This document shows, piece after piece, positions 1-8,551 of a stretch of 64,000 nt of DNA. The notes below the pieces were generated by a model. That model saw only the letters and a list, made by a program, of their open reading frames with translations, was not told where the DNA came from and made no database searches. Where the stretch lies: positions 434,001-498,000 of the forward strand of contig NZ_LSGQ01000003.1 of assembly GCF_001675285.1 (NCBI RefSeq), given 5' to 3'. A program made the position numbers and the translations under genes. The stretch is from Elizabethkingia miricola. GTDB taxonomy: Bacteria; Bacteroidota; Bacteroidia; Flavobacteriales; Weeksellaceae. Position 1 is the stretch's first letter. Each line of letters starts with the position of its first letter.

Positions 1-693
1 CAGAACGAAGGCCAGATTGCTGCAGTTATTGTAGAACCTGTTGCCGGGAATATGGGTTGTGTACTTCCTGAAAATGATTTCCTGCAAAAACTAAGACAGG
101 TTTGTGATGAGCATAAGGCCCTGCTTATTTTTGATGAAGTAATGACAGGATTCCGTCTAAGTATGGGGGGAGCACAAGAAGCTTTAGGTGTCAATGCAGA
201 TATCGTAACTTTTGGTAAAGTTATCGGAGGCGGGATGCCGGTAGGTGCATTTGCAGCCCGTAATGAAATTATGGATAATCTTTCTCCTTTAGGAAGTGTA
301 TATCAGGCAGGAACTTTAAGCGGTAATCCGTTGGCAATGCGTGCAGGTTTAACAACATTGCAATTGATTAAAGAAGACAAAGACTTCTTCAACAGGATTA
401 ACAAAACAACAGAAACTCTTGATCAGGAGATTACTAAAATACTTACTGAAAAAGGAATAGCACATCATATTAACCGTTTTGGCAGTATGATGTCAGTATT
501 CTTCAATACCAATAAGGTTTCTGATTTTGATGAAGCTGCACAAGCAGATCATACGACATTCAACAAGTTTTTCCATCATCTATTGGCAGAAGGTATTTAC
601 CTGCCGCCAAGTGGATACGAAACATGGTTTATTTCCGATGCAATTAAAGATGCAGAAGTGAATAAAACATTGGAAGCAATCAGAAAGTTTTAA
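1..693 (+). CDS. hemL: Glutamate-1-semialdehyde 2,1-aminomutase, 3' part
   Basis: This PLP enzyme converts glutamate-1-semialdehyde to 5-aminolevulinate in tetrapyrrole synthesis. The frame is open from base 1, so the gene is cut by the window edge; about 230 C-terminal residues remain of a family that usually has about 430. Visible are the IFDEVMTGFR segment, whose Asp contacts the PLP ring nitrogen, and the PLP-lysine in TFGKVIGGGMPVGAF, followed by the GTLSGNPLAM loop. The gene ends just before a strong hairpin shared with the convergent racemase gene. Assignment to hemL rather than another class III aminotransferase rests on the GGMPVGAFAAR and YQAGTLSGNP segments. Confidence 0.93.
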   Translation, partial: QNEGQIAAVIVEPVAGNMGCVLPENDFLQKLRQVCDEHKALLIFDEVMTGFRLSMGGAQEALGVNADIVTFGKVIGGGMPVGAFAARNEIMDNLSPLGSVYQAGTLSGNPLAMRAGLTTLQLIKEDKDFFNRINKTTETLDQEITKILTEKGIAHHINRFGSMMSVFFNTNKVSDFDEAAQADHTTFNKFFHHLLAEGIYLPPSGYETWFISDAIKDAEVNKTLEAIRKF

Positions 694-715
694 GATTAAT
701 ACTTTACAGATAATA

Positions 716-746
716 AAAACGAGCCCTTTAAGGCTCGTTTTATTTT
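716..746. terminator. Bidirectional terminator hemL / racemase
   Basis: The arms ACGAGCC and GGCTCGT enclose a short CTTTAA loop, with an A-run before and a T-run after. It can serve hemL on the plus strand and the racemase gene on the minus strand. Confidence 0.85.
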
Positions 747-749
747 TAG

Positions 750-1430
750 TTAGAATATACTCATTGCTTTTTCACATTGGATTTGCAGGGTGTCTATAAG
801 ATTTACCGGGCTGTCCATTTGTTTGTATAAAAGCGGAATTTCTGTACAGCCTAATATAAAAGCGTCCAGATGGCTGTATTTTTCATTAAGTTTTTCAAAA
901 TAAGCTATAGATTCTGGTGTTACAGGTTTTCCGGAAGAAAGCTGAATTTGTATTTTCTGGATTTCAGTTCTCTCTTCTTCGTCCGGAATTACAACATTAA
1001 TACCAGCCTGAATAAGAGGTTCCTTAAAGAAATCGCTTTCCATTGTATACTTGGTACCGAGAAGTAAAACATTTTTATAATTATTATTTAGAATATATTC
1101 TTTGGTAAGCTCTATAATATGGAATACAGGAATATTGATTTCCAATTCATGTTTTATAAGATCAAAAGCTTTATGCAAAGTATTGTTAGCAATCATTACA
1201 CAAGATGGATTGCTGTCCAGCAATACCTGGAGTTCTTTTTTTAATAGCTGTGGAATTACATCCCAGCCATCATTATAATTGCTTTTGATTTCGTTGTAGT
1301 CAATACTGTAAAGCAAAATCGGACATGAATGGAAAGCTCCAAACTTTTGGTTGTAAAGCTTATTAAGGGTTTCATAGTATAATATTGTAGAAGGATAACT
1401 TGTACCTCCTAATATTCCTATTTTTTTCAT
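750..1430 (-). CDS. Aspartate/glutamate racemase family protein
   Basis: The 226-residue protein has the Asp/Glu racemase fold signatures: N-terminal MKKIGILGGTSYPST, a central ANNTLHK (residues 81-87) and a C-terminal LGCTEIP with Cys195. The frame opens further upstream to 1532, but that extension has no family similarity and would overlap recG, so the ATG at 1430 was chosen. Racemases of this family use two acid/base residues, normally a Cys in each half. Here the first is replaced by Asn82, while the second, Cys195, is kept. Substrate is unknown; D-Asp or D-Glu supply is the default guess. It is divergent from recG with an 89-bp gap. Confidence 0.8.
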   Translation of the reverse strand: MKKIGILGGTSYPSTILYYETLNKLYNQKFGAFHSCPILLYSIDYNEIKSNYNDGWDVIPQLLKKELQVLLDSNPSCVMIANNTLHKAFDLIKHELEINIPVFHIIELTKEYILNNNYKNVLLLGTKYTMESDFFKEPLIQAGINVVIPDEEERTEIQKIQIQLSSGKPVTPESIAYFEKLNEKYSHLDAFILGCTEIPLLYKQMDSPVNLIDTLQIQCEKAMSIF

Positions 1431-1519
1431 TACTGAAGGGTATTTTAATTTTATGGTTAAGGTATAAAAACTTTTATAATCCGTTACTTTTCCCGAAATT
1501 CGGGCAGCAAATATAAGAC

Positions 1520-3610
1520 TTGGAATTATCAACTCCTATAGAATACCTTAAAGGCATTGGGCCCGAGCGGGCGAAGCTTATTAAAAACGTTTTGGATCTC
1601 CATAAGGTAGAGGACTTTCTGACCTTTTATCCCATTCGTTATATCGACAAAAGTAAACTTTACAAAGTTGGCGAATTAAGAGAAATAAACAATGAAATTC
1701 CGCTGAAAGGCAGAATTACAGATATTCAGGAAGTGGCATACGCCAAAGGAAGGCGTATGGTAGCGAAATTTCGGGATGAAACCGGAACAATGGAATTGGT
1801 GTGGTTCAAATATTCTAAATGGCTGAAAGAACAGATTCCGCTTAATACTGAAGTTATAATCTTCGGAAGAGTACAGATTTTTAACAATGTATTCTCTATG
1901 CCGCATCCTGAAATAGAGAAAAATGAAAATAAAGAAAACTCTCCAACACTTTTACCTGTTTATTCAAGTAGTGAAAAACTGACAAAACGTGGGATAAATA
2001 ATCGATTCTTTCAACAGATTTTATTAGAGATTGTACAGAATGTTCCTACGTTTATTGATGAGAATCTTCCTTCTGGTTTAATGAAAGGCCTCAAGCTGAT
2101 TTCCAGAATAGACGCTTATCAGAATATTCATTTTCCTAAAAATAGTCAGTGGCAGAAAGCTGCAGACAGGAGGCTGAAATTTGAGGAAGCATTCTTTTTC
2201 CAACTGGGATATGGTCTGAAAAAGAAGCACAATAAAACTTCGTCCCTGGGAAATCCTTTTCCATTAGTGGGGGATTATTTTACCGGATTTTATGAAAATA
2301 ATCTGCCGTTCGAACTTACAAATGCGCAGAAAAGAGTTCTGAAAGAAATAAGGAACGATATGAAGCTTCCTGTTCAAATGAACAGATTATTACAGGGAGA
2401 TGTAGGATCGGGAAAAACGATGGTGGCTTTATTATCTATGCTTATCGCATTGGATAATGGTTTTCAGAGCTGTCTGATGGCTCCGACTGAGATTTTGGCT
2501 CAACAGCATTTCAATGGTATCTCCGATCTTCTATACGGAACAGGTATCGAGGTCAAACTATTAACGGGATCTACTAAGGCATCGGAGAGAAAAGTTATCC
2601 ACGAAATGCTGGAAAACGGAACCTTGCCTATTATTGTAGGCACACATGCTTTATTGGAAGATAAGGTGAAATTTAAAAAACTTGGACTGGCTATTATCGA
2701 CGAACAACACCGTTTTGGAGTAGCGCAACGGGCGAAGCTATGGGCTAAAAATGCGATACCACCACATATTCTGGTGATGACAGCAACTCCTATTCCGAGA
2801 ACCCTGGCGATGAGTTTCTATTCGGATCTGGATGTTTCGGTGATCGATGAAATGCCGGTTGGAAGGAAGCCTATTGTTACAGCACACCGCAAAGAAAAAG
2901 ACCGTTTATTTGTTTTCAATTTTGCGAAGGAAGAAATTGCTAAAGGTCGCCAAATCTATTTTGTGTATCCACTAATTGAAGAAAGTGAAACACTTGATTA
3001 TAAAAACCTGAACGAAGGATTCGATACTGTAAAAGAATTTTTCCCTGTACCCGATTATGATGTAGTAATGCTTCATGGAAAAATGAAGCCCGATGAAAAA
3101 GATGCGGCCATGCAGTATTTTGCCAGTGGAAAAGCACAGATAATGGTGGCTACTACTGTAATAGAAGTAGGAGTGAACGTTCCCAATGCATCGGTAATGA
3201 TTATAGAGAGTGCTGAAAGATTTGGTTTGTCTCAGCTGCATCAGTTACGAGGCCGTGTTGGTCGTGGAGCAGAGCAGAGTTATTGTATTTTGATGACTTC
3301 CGACAAAATGACTCAGGAAAGCCGGAAGAGGATTAAAACGATGGTGGAAACTAATGACGGATTCAAAATTTCGGAGGTTGATATGGAGCTTCGAGGTCCG
3401 GGAGATATTCTGGGAACACAGCAGAGTGGAGTCATCGACTTTAAAAAGCTGGATCTGATGCAGGACTCCAATATTATTAAAGCAGCAAAAGAATGTGTGG
3501 AAAAGCTTCTGGAAGCAGATCCGCTATTGGCTTTTCAGGAACATCAGGGAATGAAGAGTTATTATGTCCGACAGTATAAAGGGAAAAATAAATGGGCTAA
3601 AATAAGTTAA
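1520..3610 (+). CDS. recG: ATP-dependent DNA helicase RecG
   Basis: RecG remodels stalled forks and branched DNA. The 696-residue protein has the N-terminal wedge/OB region, Walker A GDVGSGKT, DEQH box (IIDEQHRFG), motif III TATPIPRT, and motif VI QLRGRVGRG. An in-frame TAA lies two codons upstream at 1514, and the homologous N-terminus SPIEYLKGIGPERA-like sequence begins immediately, so the start is forced to the TTG at 1520. The gene is divergent from the racemase gene and is followed convergently by the flavodoxin-RidA gene after only 21 bp. Confidence 0.96.
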   Translation: MELSTPIEYLKGIGPERAKLIKNVLDLHKVEDFLTFYPIRYIDKSKLYKVGELREINNEIPLKGRITDIQEVAYAKGRRMVAKFRDETGTMELVWFKYSKWLKEQIPLNTEVIIFGRVQIFNNVFSMPHPEIEKNENKENSPTLLPVYSSSEKLTKRGINNRFFQQILLEIVQNVPTFIDENLPSGLMKGLKLISRIDAYQNIHFPKNSQWQKAADRRLKFEEAFFFQLGYGLKKKHNKTSSLGNPFPLVGDYFTGFYENNLPFELTNAQKRVLKEIRNDMKLPVQMNRLLQGDVGSGKTMVALLSMLIALDNGFQSCLMAPTEILAQQHFNGISDLLYGTGIEVKLLTGSTKASERKVIHEMLENGTLPIIVGTHALLEDKVKFKKLGLAIIDEQHRFGVAQRAKLWAKNAIPPHILVMTATPIPRTLAMSFYSDLDVSVIDEMPVGRKPIVTAHRKEKDRLFVFNFAKEEIAKGRQIYFVYPLIEESETLDYKNLNEGFDTVKEFFPVPDYDVVMLHGKMKPDEKDAAMQYFASGKAQIMVATTVIEVGVNVPNASVMIIESAERFGLSQLHQLRGRVGRGAEQSYCILMTSDKMTQESRKRIKTMVETNDGFKISEVDMELRGPGDILGTQQSGVIDFKKLDLMQDSNIIKAAKECVEKLLEADPLLAFQEHQGMKSYYVRQYKGKNKWAKIS

Positions 3611-3631
3611 TATTCTAGCCCTGTATTAATA

Positions 3632-4774
3632 TTATTCAACCTCAAAAACAGCCTGTATTTCTACGGAAGAGTTGACTGGCAGGGAAGATGCCCCAAGGGT
3701 GCCTCTTGCATGTTTGCCTTTCTCTCCGAGTACCTCAACAGTAAGATCAGAAGCAGTATTCATAAGATCAGCATGTTTGGTGTAATCATTCGGAGTATTA
3801 AAAATACCGGTTAGTTGTACACATTGTTTCACTTTATTCAGATCTCCACCTACTGCTTCTCTCAGAACGGCTAATACATTTAGCATGGTGACTTTTGTTG
3901 CTTCTTTTACCTGTTGTTCATTTACCTCTGTTCCAAGCTTTCCGGGATTAACAATTTTGCCGTCTTTTAATGCAACCTGATTAATAAATACCAGATTGCC
4001 TGATCGTACGAAAGGCTGATAGTTTCCGGCGGGTTTTGGAACCTGTGGTAAAACAATCTGTTTTTGCTGTAATACTTTATTAACATCAGCTCTTTCCTGT
4101 GTTGGGATTATCTCTTTTTGTATAAATGTACCTTTAAGTGCTAAAGATACTTTTGCGATTGTTTTTCCTTGTAATTCCGCTAGGTAACGTTCACCTTGAC
4201 TGGGTCTTTCTGTGTTTTTTACTGAATTAAGACTTGTGGTGCCTAATACGGTATTTCCCTGTGGAATGTTTTTGTCAATATTTTCATTTCCTCTTATCCC
4301 TGTAGGTACAAGGATCATTCCGTGTACAGCCAAGCTGTTCCAGAAAGATTGTATAGCCAGCTCCTTACCAGCTCCGCTGCCTGCGGACATAAATACAGTA
4401 GCTGGGATTCCTTCCAAAGCATGGTTTGTCCACAGGTTGACAGTTTTTGATAAAAATTCACTCATCCCGGTACTGATATTGCCAAAGTAAACAGGAGAAC
4501 CAAATGCAATCCCGTCGTAAGATTTTAATTCATCTACTGAAGCAACAGGGATGTTTTTTAATTTAGAATTTGAAGATGCTTTTACCTGCTTGATTATGGC
4601 TTCTGTATTTTTCTCACTTTCAATTCCTTTAGCAACTTCTTTTGCCAGTTCATAAGTACCACCGTTATCGGAATAGAATAACACCAGTATTTTGGTTTTG
4701 TTTTCCTGTGCAACAGATATATTTATGGCGAGTATTGTTAAGATACCGGCTAAAATAATATGTAGTTTTTTCAT
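3632..4774 (-). CDS. Exported WrbA-like flavodoxin fused to RidA domain
   Basis: The 380-residue protein starts with a signal peptide (MKKLHIILAGILTILAINISVAQ). Residues of about 30-220 match the WrbA/flavodoxin type of NAD(P)H:quinone oxidoreductase: ILVLFYSDNGGT phosphate loop, FGSPVYFGN, SAGSGAGKE and HGMILVP. The C-terminal 125 residues match RidA/YjgF/UK114 (imine deaminase or chaperone family), with VFINQVAL, VKQCVQLTGIF and an ARGTLGASSLP segment keeping the family's Arg. The ATG at 4774 was chosen because it starts the signal peptide; 20 further open residues upstream look untranslated. Function is unproven; a periplasmic redox/detoxification role is inference. Confidence 0.85.
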   Translation of the reverse strand: MKKLHIILAGILTILAINISVAQENKTKILVLFYSDNGGTYELAKEVAKGIESEKNTEAIIKQVKASSNSKLKNIPVASVDELKSYDGIAFGSPVYFGNISTGMSEFLSKTVNLWTNHALEGIPATVFMSAGSGAGKELAIQSFWNSLAVHGMILVPTGIRGNENIDKNIPQGNTVLGTTSLNSVKNTERPSQGERYLAELQGKTIAKVSLALKGTFIQKEIIPTQERADVNKVLQQKQIVLPQVPKPAGNYQPFVRSGNLVFINQVALKDGKIVNPGKLGTEVNEQQVKEATKVTMLNVLAVLREAVGGDLNKVKQCVQLTGIFNTPNDYTKHADLMNTASDLTVEVLGEKGKHARGTLGASSLPVNSSVEIQAVFEVE

Positions 4775-4798
4775 TTTTTGTCCATTAAAATTACATTG

Positions 4799-4806
4799 CA
4801 AAAATA
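4799..4806 (-). promoter_or_regulatory. -7 promoter box for flavodoxin-RidA gene
   Basis: Read on the minus strand this is TATTTTTG, matching the Bacteroidetes TAnnTTTG -7 element, 24 nt before the chosen ATG. It argues against the longer start at 4834, which would lie upstream of the promoter. Confidence 0.55.
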
Positions 4807-4829
4807 CTAACGTTACTTTTATTAAGTTT

Positions 4830-4860
4830 GACAAAAAATATATTTAAAACGACAAAAAAT
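4830..4860 (-). promoter_or_regulatory. Two direct repeats GACAAAAAAT, possible operator
   Basis: The 10-mer GACAAAAAAT occurs at 4830-4839 and again at 4851-4860, exactly 21 bp apart (two helical turns). It lies upstream of the -7 box of the flavodoxin-RidA gene and covers the -33 region. A dimeric regulator binding one face of the helix is inferred. Confidence 0.4.
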
Positions 4861-4935
4861 CTGTCTTATTGTATGTTTTTAAATAAGAATTCAGTTAATT
4901 ATTGTAGGTGAATTTCTGAAAGAATACGGTATAAA

Positions 4936-5430
4936 TTAAACGAAAAACTCCATCAGATAGTCATCCATTACATAACCATTTCCGATATCAAATACTCCTT
5001 CTTCATAAACTTTGAATCCCTGAGATTCGTAGAAATCCTTGGCATTATTGTATTTGTTTACATTCAGGATAATACGCTCATTGTCATTTTCAGAAACATG
5101 ATTTTTCAGATAATTTAAAGCAAATTTTCCTAAACCCTTGCCTTTGGATTCCGGTACCATGTATATGCGGTGAAGTTTGGTAGTTTGAGGCTCATAATTG
5201 AATTGGTAGCCTATAAATCCTCCAAAGTTTCCTTCATCATCTTTTATCAGAAAGTATCGCCAGTCAGGATTTTCCATTTGAGAAGAAATTTCCTTTTCAG
5301 AATACATCTCGGCCATCATATAACTGATTTGGGCTGGGCTGAGAATTTTTGAATAGGCCATTTCCCATGATCTTTTAGCCAAATCCTGAATCAAAGGAAT
5401 ATCCTTTGGTGTAGCTTCTAATACTTTCAT
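4936..5430 (-). CDS. GNAT family N-acetyltransferase
   Basis: A 164-residue single-domain GNAT. The acetyl-CoA pyrophosphate loop is visible as SKGKGLGKFAL (Q/RxxGxG/A type), preceded by the beta4 strand LHRIYMVP and followed by LNVNKYNNAKDFYESQGF, a typical beta5-alpha4 with the conserved Asn and Tyr. Substrate is unknown. It lies downstream of dapA on the same strand, separated by that gene's terminator, so it is probably its own unit. Confidence 0.88.
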   Translation of the reverse strand: MKVLEATPKDIPLIQDLAKRSWEMAYSKILSPAQISYMMAEMYSEKEISSQMENPDWRYFLIKDDEGNFGGFIGYQFNYEPQTTKLHRIYMVPESKGKGLGKFALNYLKNHVSENDNERIILNVNKYNNAKDFYESQGFKVYEEGVFDIGNGYVMDDYLMEFFV

Positions 5431-5493
5431 TTTGCTGTTGTTTTTGTTGTAATGTGTTTTCCCCTTGAATAAGGGAAACCGAAGGATAAAGAT

Positions 5494-5526
5494 AAAAAAA
5501 AGAAAGCATCCTGTGGATGCTTTCTG
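5494..5526 (-). terminator. Terminator after dapA
   Basis: The hairpin AGAAAGCATCC / GGATGCTTTCT has a TGTG loop. On the minus strand it is followed by a run of T, so it ends dapA transcription before the GNAT gene. Confidence 0.85.
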
Positions 5527-5552
5527 ATAAATGTTTTTACTATATCAAATGA

Positions 5553-6425
5553 CTAGATTTTAGCCATTTCCGCTTTTAATTTCTGCTCTAAATTTTCAGA
5601 TGCAGCCACCAATGGTAATCTTAGGTAATTTTTGACAATGCCTAACTCAGCAAGTATGTATTTAACACCTGTAGGGTTTCCTTCAGCAAAAATCAAACGT
5701 GTAATATCCACAAGTTTGTTATGGATTTTATAAGCTTCTTTAGCATTGCCTTCGATACCCAATTGGATCATCTGTGCAAACTCTTTAGGATAAGCCTGTC
5801 CGATTACAGAGATTACACCATCCGCACCTGCTAAAGTTACAGGTAATGCAAATTCATCGTCCCCGGAAACAAGGCTGAAGTTCTCAGGCTTTTGACGAAG
5901 GATGTCAAAATACTGGTTGATATTTGGTGCAGCTTCTTTAATCATTACAAGATTAGGAAACTCATTCGCTAAGCGAAGAGTCGTTGAAGCTTCAATGTTT
6001 TGTCCGGTTCTTCCCGGTACATTGTAGACAATAATATTTTTTCCTGTAGAAGCTAATGCTTTATAGTGCTGGTAAAGTCCTTCCTGATTAGGTTTGTTAT
6101 AATAGGGAGAAACTGAAAGAATAGCATCGAAAGCTGAAGTATCAGTTTCATTAATTTGTTTTACAACCTCTGCAGTATTATTTCCTCCGATTCCTAAAAC
6201 CAATGGCAAACGACCATTGTTAACCTTTATAACGTGTTTGACTACCTTATCCTTCTCTTCATCATTAAGTGTAGCAGCTTCAGCTGTTGTTCCTAAAACT
6301 ACTAAATAACTGGTTCCGTTTTCGATATTGAACTCTACTAATTTTGTTAGTGAATCAAAATCTACGGACAAATCTTCATTGAAGGGTGTAATTAGTGCAA
6401 CACCTACTCCGGATAATTTATTCAT
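5553..6425 (-). CDS. dapA: 4-hydroxy-tetrahydrodipicolinate synthase
   Basis: DapA condenses pyruvate with aspartate semialdehyde in lysine and diaminopimelate synthesis. The 290-residue protein has the family length. Visible are GTTAEAATL (pyruvate/Thr site), the catalytic Tyr in VYNVPGRTGQN, the Schiff-base Lys in MIKEAAPN, and SGDDEFALP. It stands alone on the minus strand, back to back with recO, and has its own terminator. Confidence 0.95.
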   Translation of the reverse strand: MNKLSGVGVALITPFNEDLSVDFDSLTKLVEFNIENGTSYLVVLGTTAEAATLNDEEKDKVVKHVIKVNNGRLPLVLGIGGNNTAEVVKQINETDTSAFDAILSVSPYYNKPNQEGLYQHYKALASTGKNIIVYNVPGRTGQNIEASTTLRLANEFPNLVMIKEAAPNINQYFDILRQKPENFSLVSGDDEFALPVTLAGADGVISVIGQAYPKEFAQMIQLGIEGNAKEAYKIHNKLVDITRLIFAEGNPTGVKYILAELGIVKNYLRLPLVAASENLEQKLKAEMAKI

Positions 6426-6510
6426 AGTACGTTAAAAATTAAGTATTCAAATGTAGGGATTTTTTCTGTGTTTTCAGGTTATGCGTGTATAAAAATCTAT
6501 TATTAACTCC

Positions 6511-6518
6511 TATATTTG
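6511..6518 (+). promoter_or_regulatory. -7 box upstream of recO
   Basis: TATATTTG matches TAnnTTTG and lies 32 nt before the recO ATG. No clear TTTG -33 element is visible. Confidence 0.5.
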
Positions 6519-6550
6519 CAATCGGTTACTTGGCTTTAAAGTAAAGAATA

Positions 6551-7225
6551 ATGGTACAGGAGAAGGGTTTTCTTATTTCATATCTTAAATACGGAGAAAA
6601 TGATGCTGTCCTTCATATTTATACACATAATGAAGGATACAAAAGCTATTTTCTGAAAGGAATTTACTCCAAGAGAAATAAAAAGAAAGCACTGTTACAG
6701 TTTTTGTTCGAAATACAGTTTACTACAAACCCTAAAGCATCCGGACTGCCATTAATTTCGGATTTACAAGCTTATGGCCATCTTCCCGAATGGAATATTA
6801 AAACAAATGCTCTTCAGTTTTTTATTGCCGATGTACTAAGCAATATCCTCCGGAATGAAGCTCAAAATGAGAGCATATATTCCAAAATTTCTGGTTTTAT
6901 GGATCAGCTGAAAGAGGAAAATATCTCAGCACACGTTCACTTCTTAGTAACTCTGACGGAAGATCTTGGTATAAAACCATTACTGAATGATTCAATTTAT
7001 CTAAATCCTGAAAAAGGAGTCTATGAGCCTTTTTCTTCACACCATTGTTTTGACGATAGTACTTCTGGATTGTGGAAAAGTATTTTAGAAGAGGGTTATT
7101 CCGTAAAGCTTACGAATGCAGAACGAAGAAGGCTTTTGGAAAGTATTCTGGTATACTACAGTATTCATATACCGGAATTTAAAAATCCGGCCTCACTGGA
7201 AGTTCTTCAGCAAATCTGGGCATAA
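6551..7225 (+). CDS. recO: DNA repair protein RecO
   Basis: RecO loads RecA through RecF/RecR and anneals SSB-coated DNA. The 224-residue protein has the N-terminal OB fold (GFLISYLKYGENDAVLHIYT, then GYKSYFLKGIYSKRNKKKALLQ) and a C-terminal helical domain. No Cys zinc cluster is visible, which is common in this phylum. It is monocistronic and ends at a hairpin shared with the convergent lipoprotein gene. Confidence 0.9.
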   Translation: MVQEKGFLISYLKYGENDAVLHIYTHNEGYKSYFLKGIYSKRNKKKALLQFLFEIQFTTNPKASGLPLISDLQAYGHLPEWNIKTNALQFFIADVLSNILRNEAQNESIYSKISGFMDQLKEENISAHVHFLVTLTEDLGIKPLLNDSIYLNPEKGVYEPFSSHHCFDDSTSGLWKSILEEGYSVKLTNAERRRLLESILVYYSIHIPEFKNPASLEVLQQIWA

Positions 7226-7257
7226 AAAAAACCTGCTGTATAAGCAGGTTGTATTTT
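7226..7257. terminator. Bidirectional terminator recO / lipoprotein gene
   Basis: The arms AACCTGCT and AGCAGGTT enclose a GTATA loop. The minus-strand side has the better T-run (eight A on the plus strand before the stem). Confidence 0.8.
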
Positions 7258-7272
7258 ATTTCCGATATTCAT

Positions 7273-8040
7273 TTATTCTTCAGAAGGCGTTCTTTCTCTG
7301 GACCCATATAATTGGAAGTTGAAGAAGAAGCTGTAATCATTTAGAGATGCTCCAACATAATTGTAATGAGGATCTTTTGCAAATGCCGCTCTGGAAGGAA
7401 CAATAATTAGTCCTTGAAGGTTGTAATTAGCTGTAACATCATTCGTAAACGATTTGAATAATTTGATAGCTTCCTGGAAGCCTTCAATTTCGAAATAGCT
7501 ATTTGTAACTTTTACAGTATTATTAGTAGTGGCAGCATCCAGTCTCTTTTGCTCAGAATCTATTAATGCCTTTTTAGCATAGAACCATAATGGATCATTC
7601 ACCGGAACTCCACCCTGATCTACAGTATTGTAAAATGGAAGAGATCCTGTAAATACAATTTTATCATCAGTACCTTTAATTGCACGGGTTGCGAAAGCGA
7701 CCTGCATAATTTGTAATACATTTTTATCTTTTACATCAGTACCGTTTGTAGGTTGTGCATTTGGACGGATTACATAGATTACACCAGAAGGTAATGTTTT
7801 TGCCAGTGTGGATAACTTTATATTTTTGTCATCTGGCTTATTGGTATCATCAAATGTTTTAATCTTTCCTCTGTCGTCGAAGTAATGGGTATCTAAGTAA
7901 TCTTTTATCGCAGTATCATCATAGGAATTTTGCGTAGCCTGATCTACATTCGGGATAATATTTTGATTGTAGTAATTGTCATTTCTACATGAATTTAGTA
8001 CAGTAGAAGCTACCAACAAACCTAATAATAATTTTTTCAT
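7273..8040 (-). CDS. FKBP-like lipoprotein
   Basis: The 255-residue protein has a lipoprotein signal (MKKLLLGLLVASTVLNSC, lipid Cys18). The C-terminal part resembles a divergent FKBP-type peptidyl-prolyl isomerase: IEGFQEAIKLF, then GLIIVPSRAAFAKDP in place of the usual IPxxLAYG, and FFFNFQLYG as the last strand. Several FKBP active-site aromatics are not evident, so enzymatic activity is doubtful. Flavobacterial gliding/folding lipoproteins of this type exist, but I do not recognise a specific one. It is followed by a shared hairpin. Confidence 0.65.
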   Translation of the reverse strand: MKKLLLGLLVASTVLNSCRNDNYYNQNIIPNVDQATQNSYDDTAIKDYLDTHYFDDRGKIKTFDDTNKPDDKNIKLSTLAKTLPSGVIYVIRPNAQPTNGTDVKDKNVLQIMQVAFATRAIKGTDDKIVFTGSLPFYNTVDQGGVPVNDPLWFYAKKALIDSEQKRLDAATTNNTVKVTNSYFEIEGFQEAIKLFKSFTNDVTANYNLQGLIIVPSRAAFAKDPHYNYVGASLNDYSFFFNFQLYGSRERTPSEE

Positions 8041-8104
8041 TGTATCTTTATAAAATTATTGACTATTCTTAAACGTATATAACTACGCAAAAGTATAAAA
8101 AAAT

Positions 8105-8551
8105 ATGAGAATTGATAAATTTTTATGGAGTGTAAGATTCTATAAGACCAGAAGTATTGCAACAGAGGAAATTAAAAAGAACAGAGTTAGTATTGGCGGG
8201 CAGGTTGTAAAGTCTTCTAAAGAGGTGACAGAAGGAGATGTGATCACGATCCGTAAAAACCAGATTGACTATAAAATAAAAGTAATACAGGTCCCTAAAA
8301 GTAGAATCGGGGCGAAATTAGTAACCCTGCACATCAAGGATATGACGGATTCCGAGCAATATGCACTTTTGGAATCCCGTAGACTGGCTCAGGATTATTA
8401 CCGCCAGAAAGGAGAGGGAAGACCTACCAAAAAAGACCGTCGGGAAATGGACGGCTTTCTTGATGTAGATGACGACGATGAAGAAGAAGCAGAACCGTCA
8501 GATAAAGATTGGGACAACTTCTTTAATGATGAAGCTGAAGGTGATGAATAA
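8105..8551 (+). CDS. S4-domain RNA-binding protein (HslR/Hsp15-like)
   Basis: A 148-residue protein opening directly with an S4 domain: MRIDKFLWSVRFYKTRS, then VSIGGQVVKSSKEVTEGDVI. Hsp15 of E. coli (HslR), which rescues 50S subunits carrying stalled nascent chains, has the same layout. The tail (from about residue 105) changes to KKDRRE followed by a strongly acidic DDDDEEE stretch. Its 3' end overlaps the convergent aroK by 29 bp. Confidence 0.85.
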   Translation: MRIDKFLWSVRFYKTRSIATEEIKKNRVSIGGQVVKSSKEVTEGDVITIRKNQIDYKIKVIQVPKSRIGAKLVTLHIKDMTDSEQYALLESRRLAQDYYRQKGEGRPTKKDRREMDGFLDVDDDDEEEAEPSDKDWDNFFNDEAEGDE

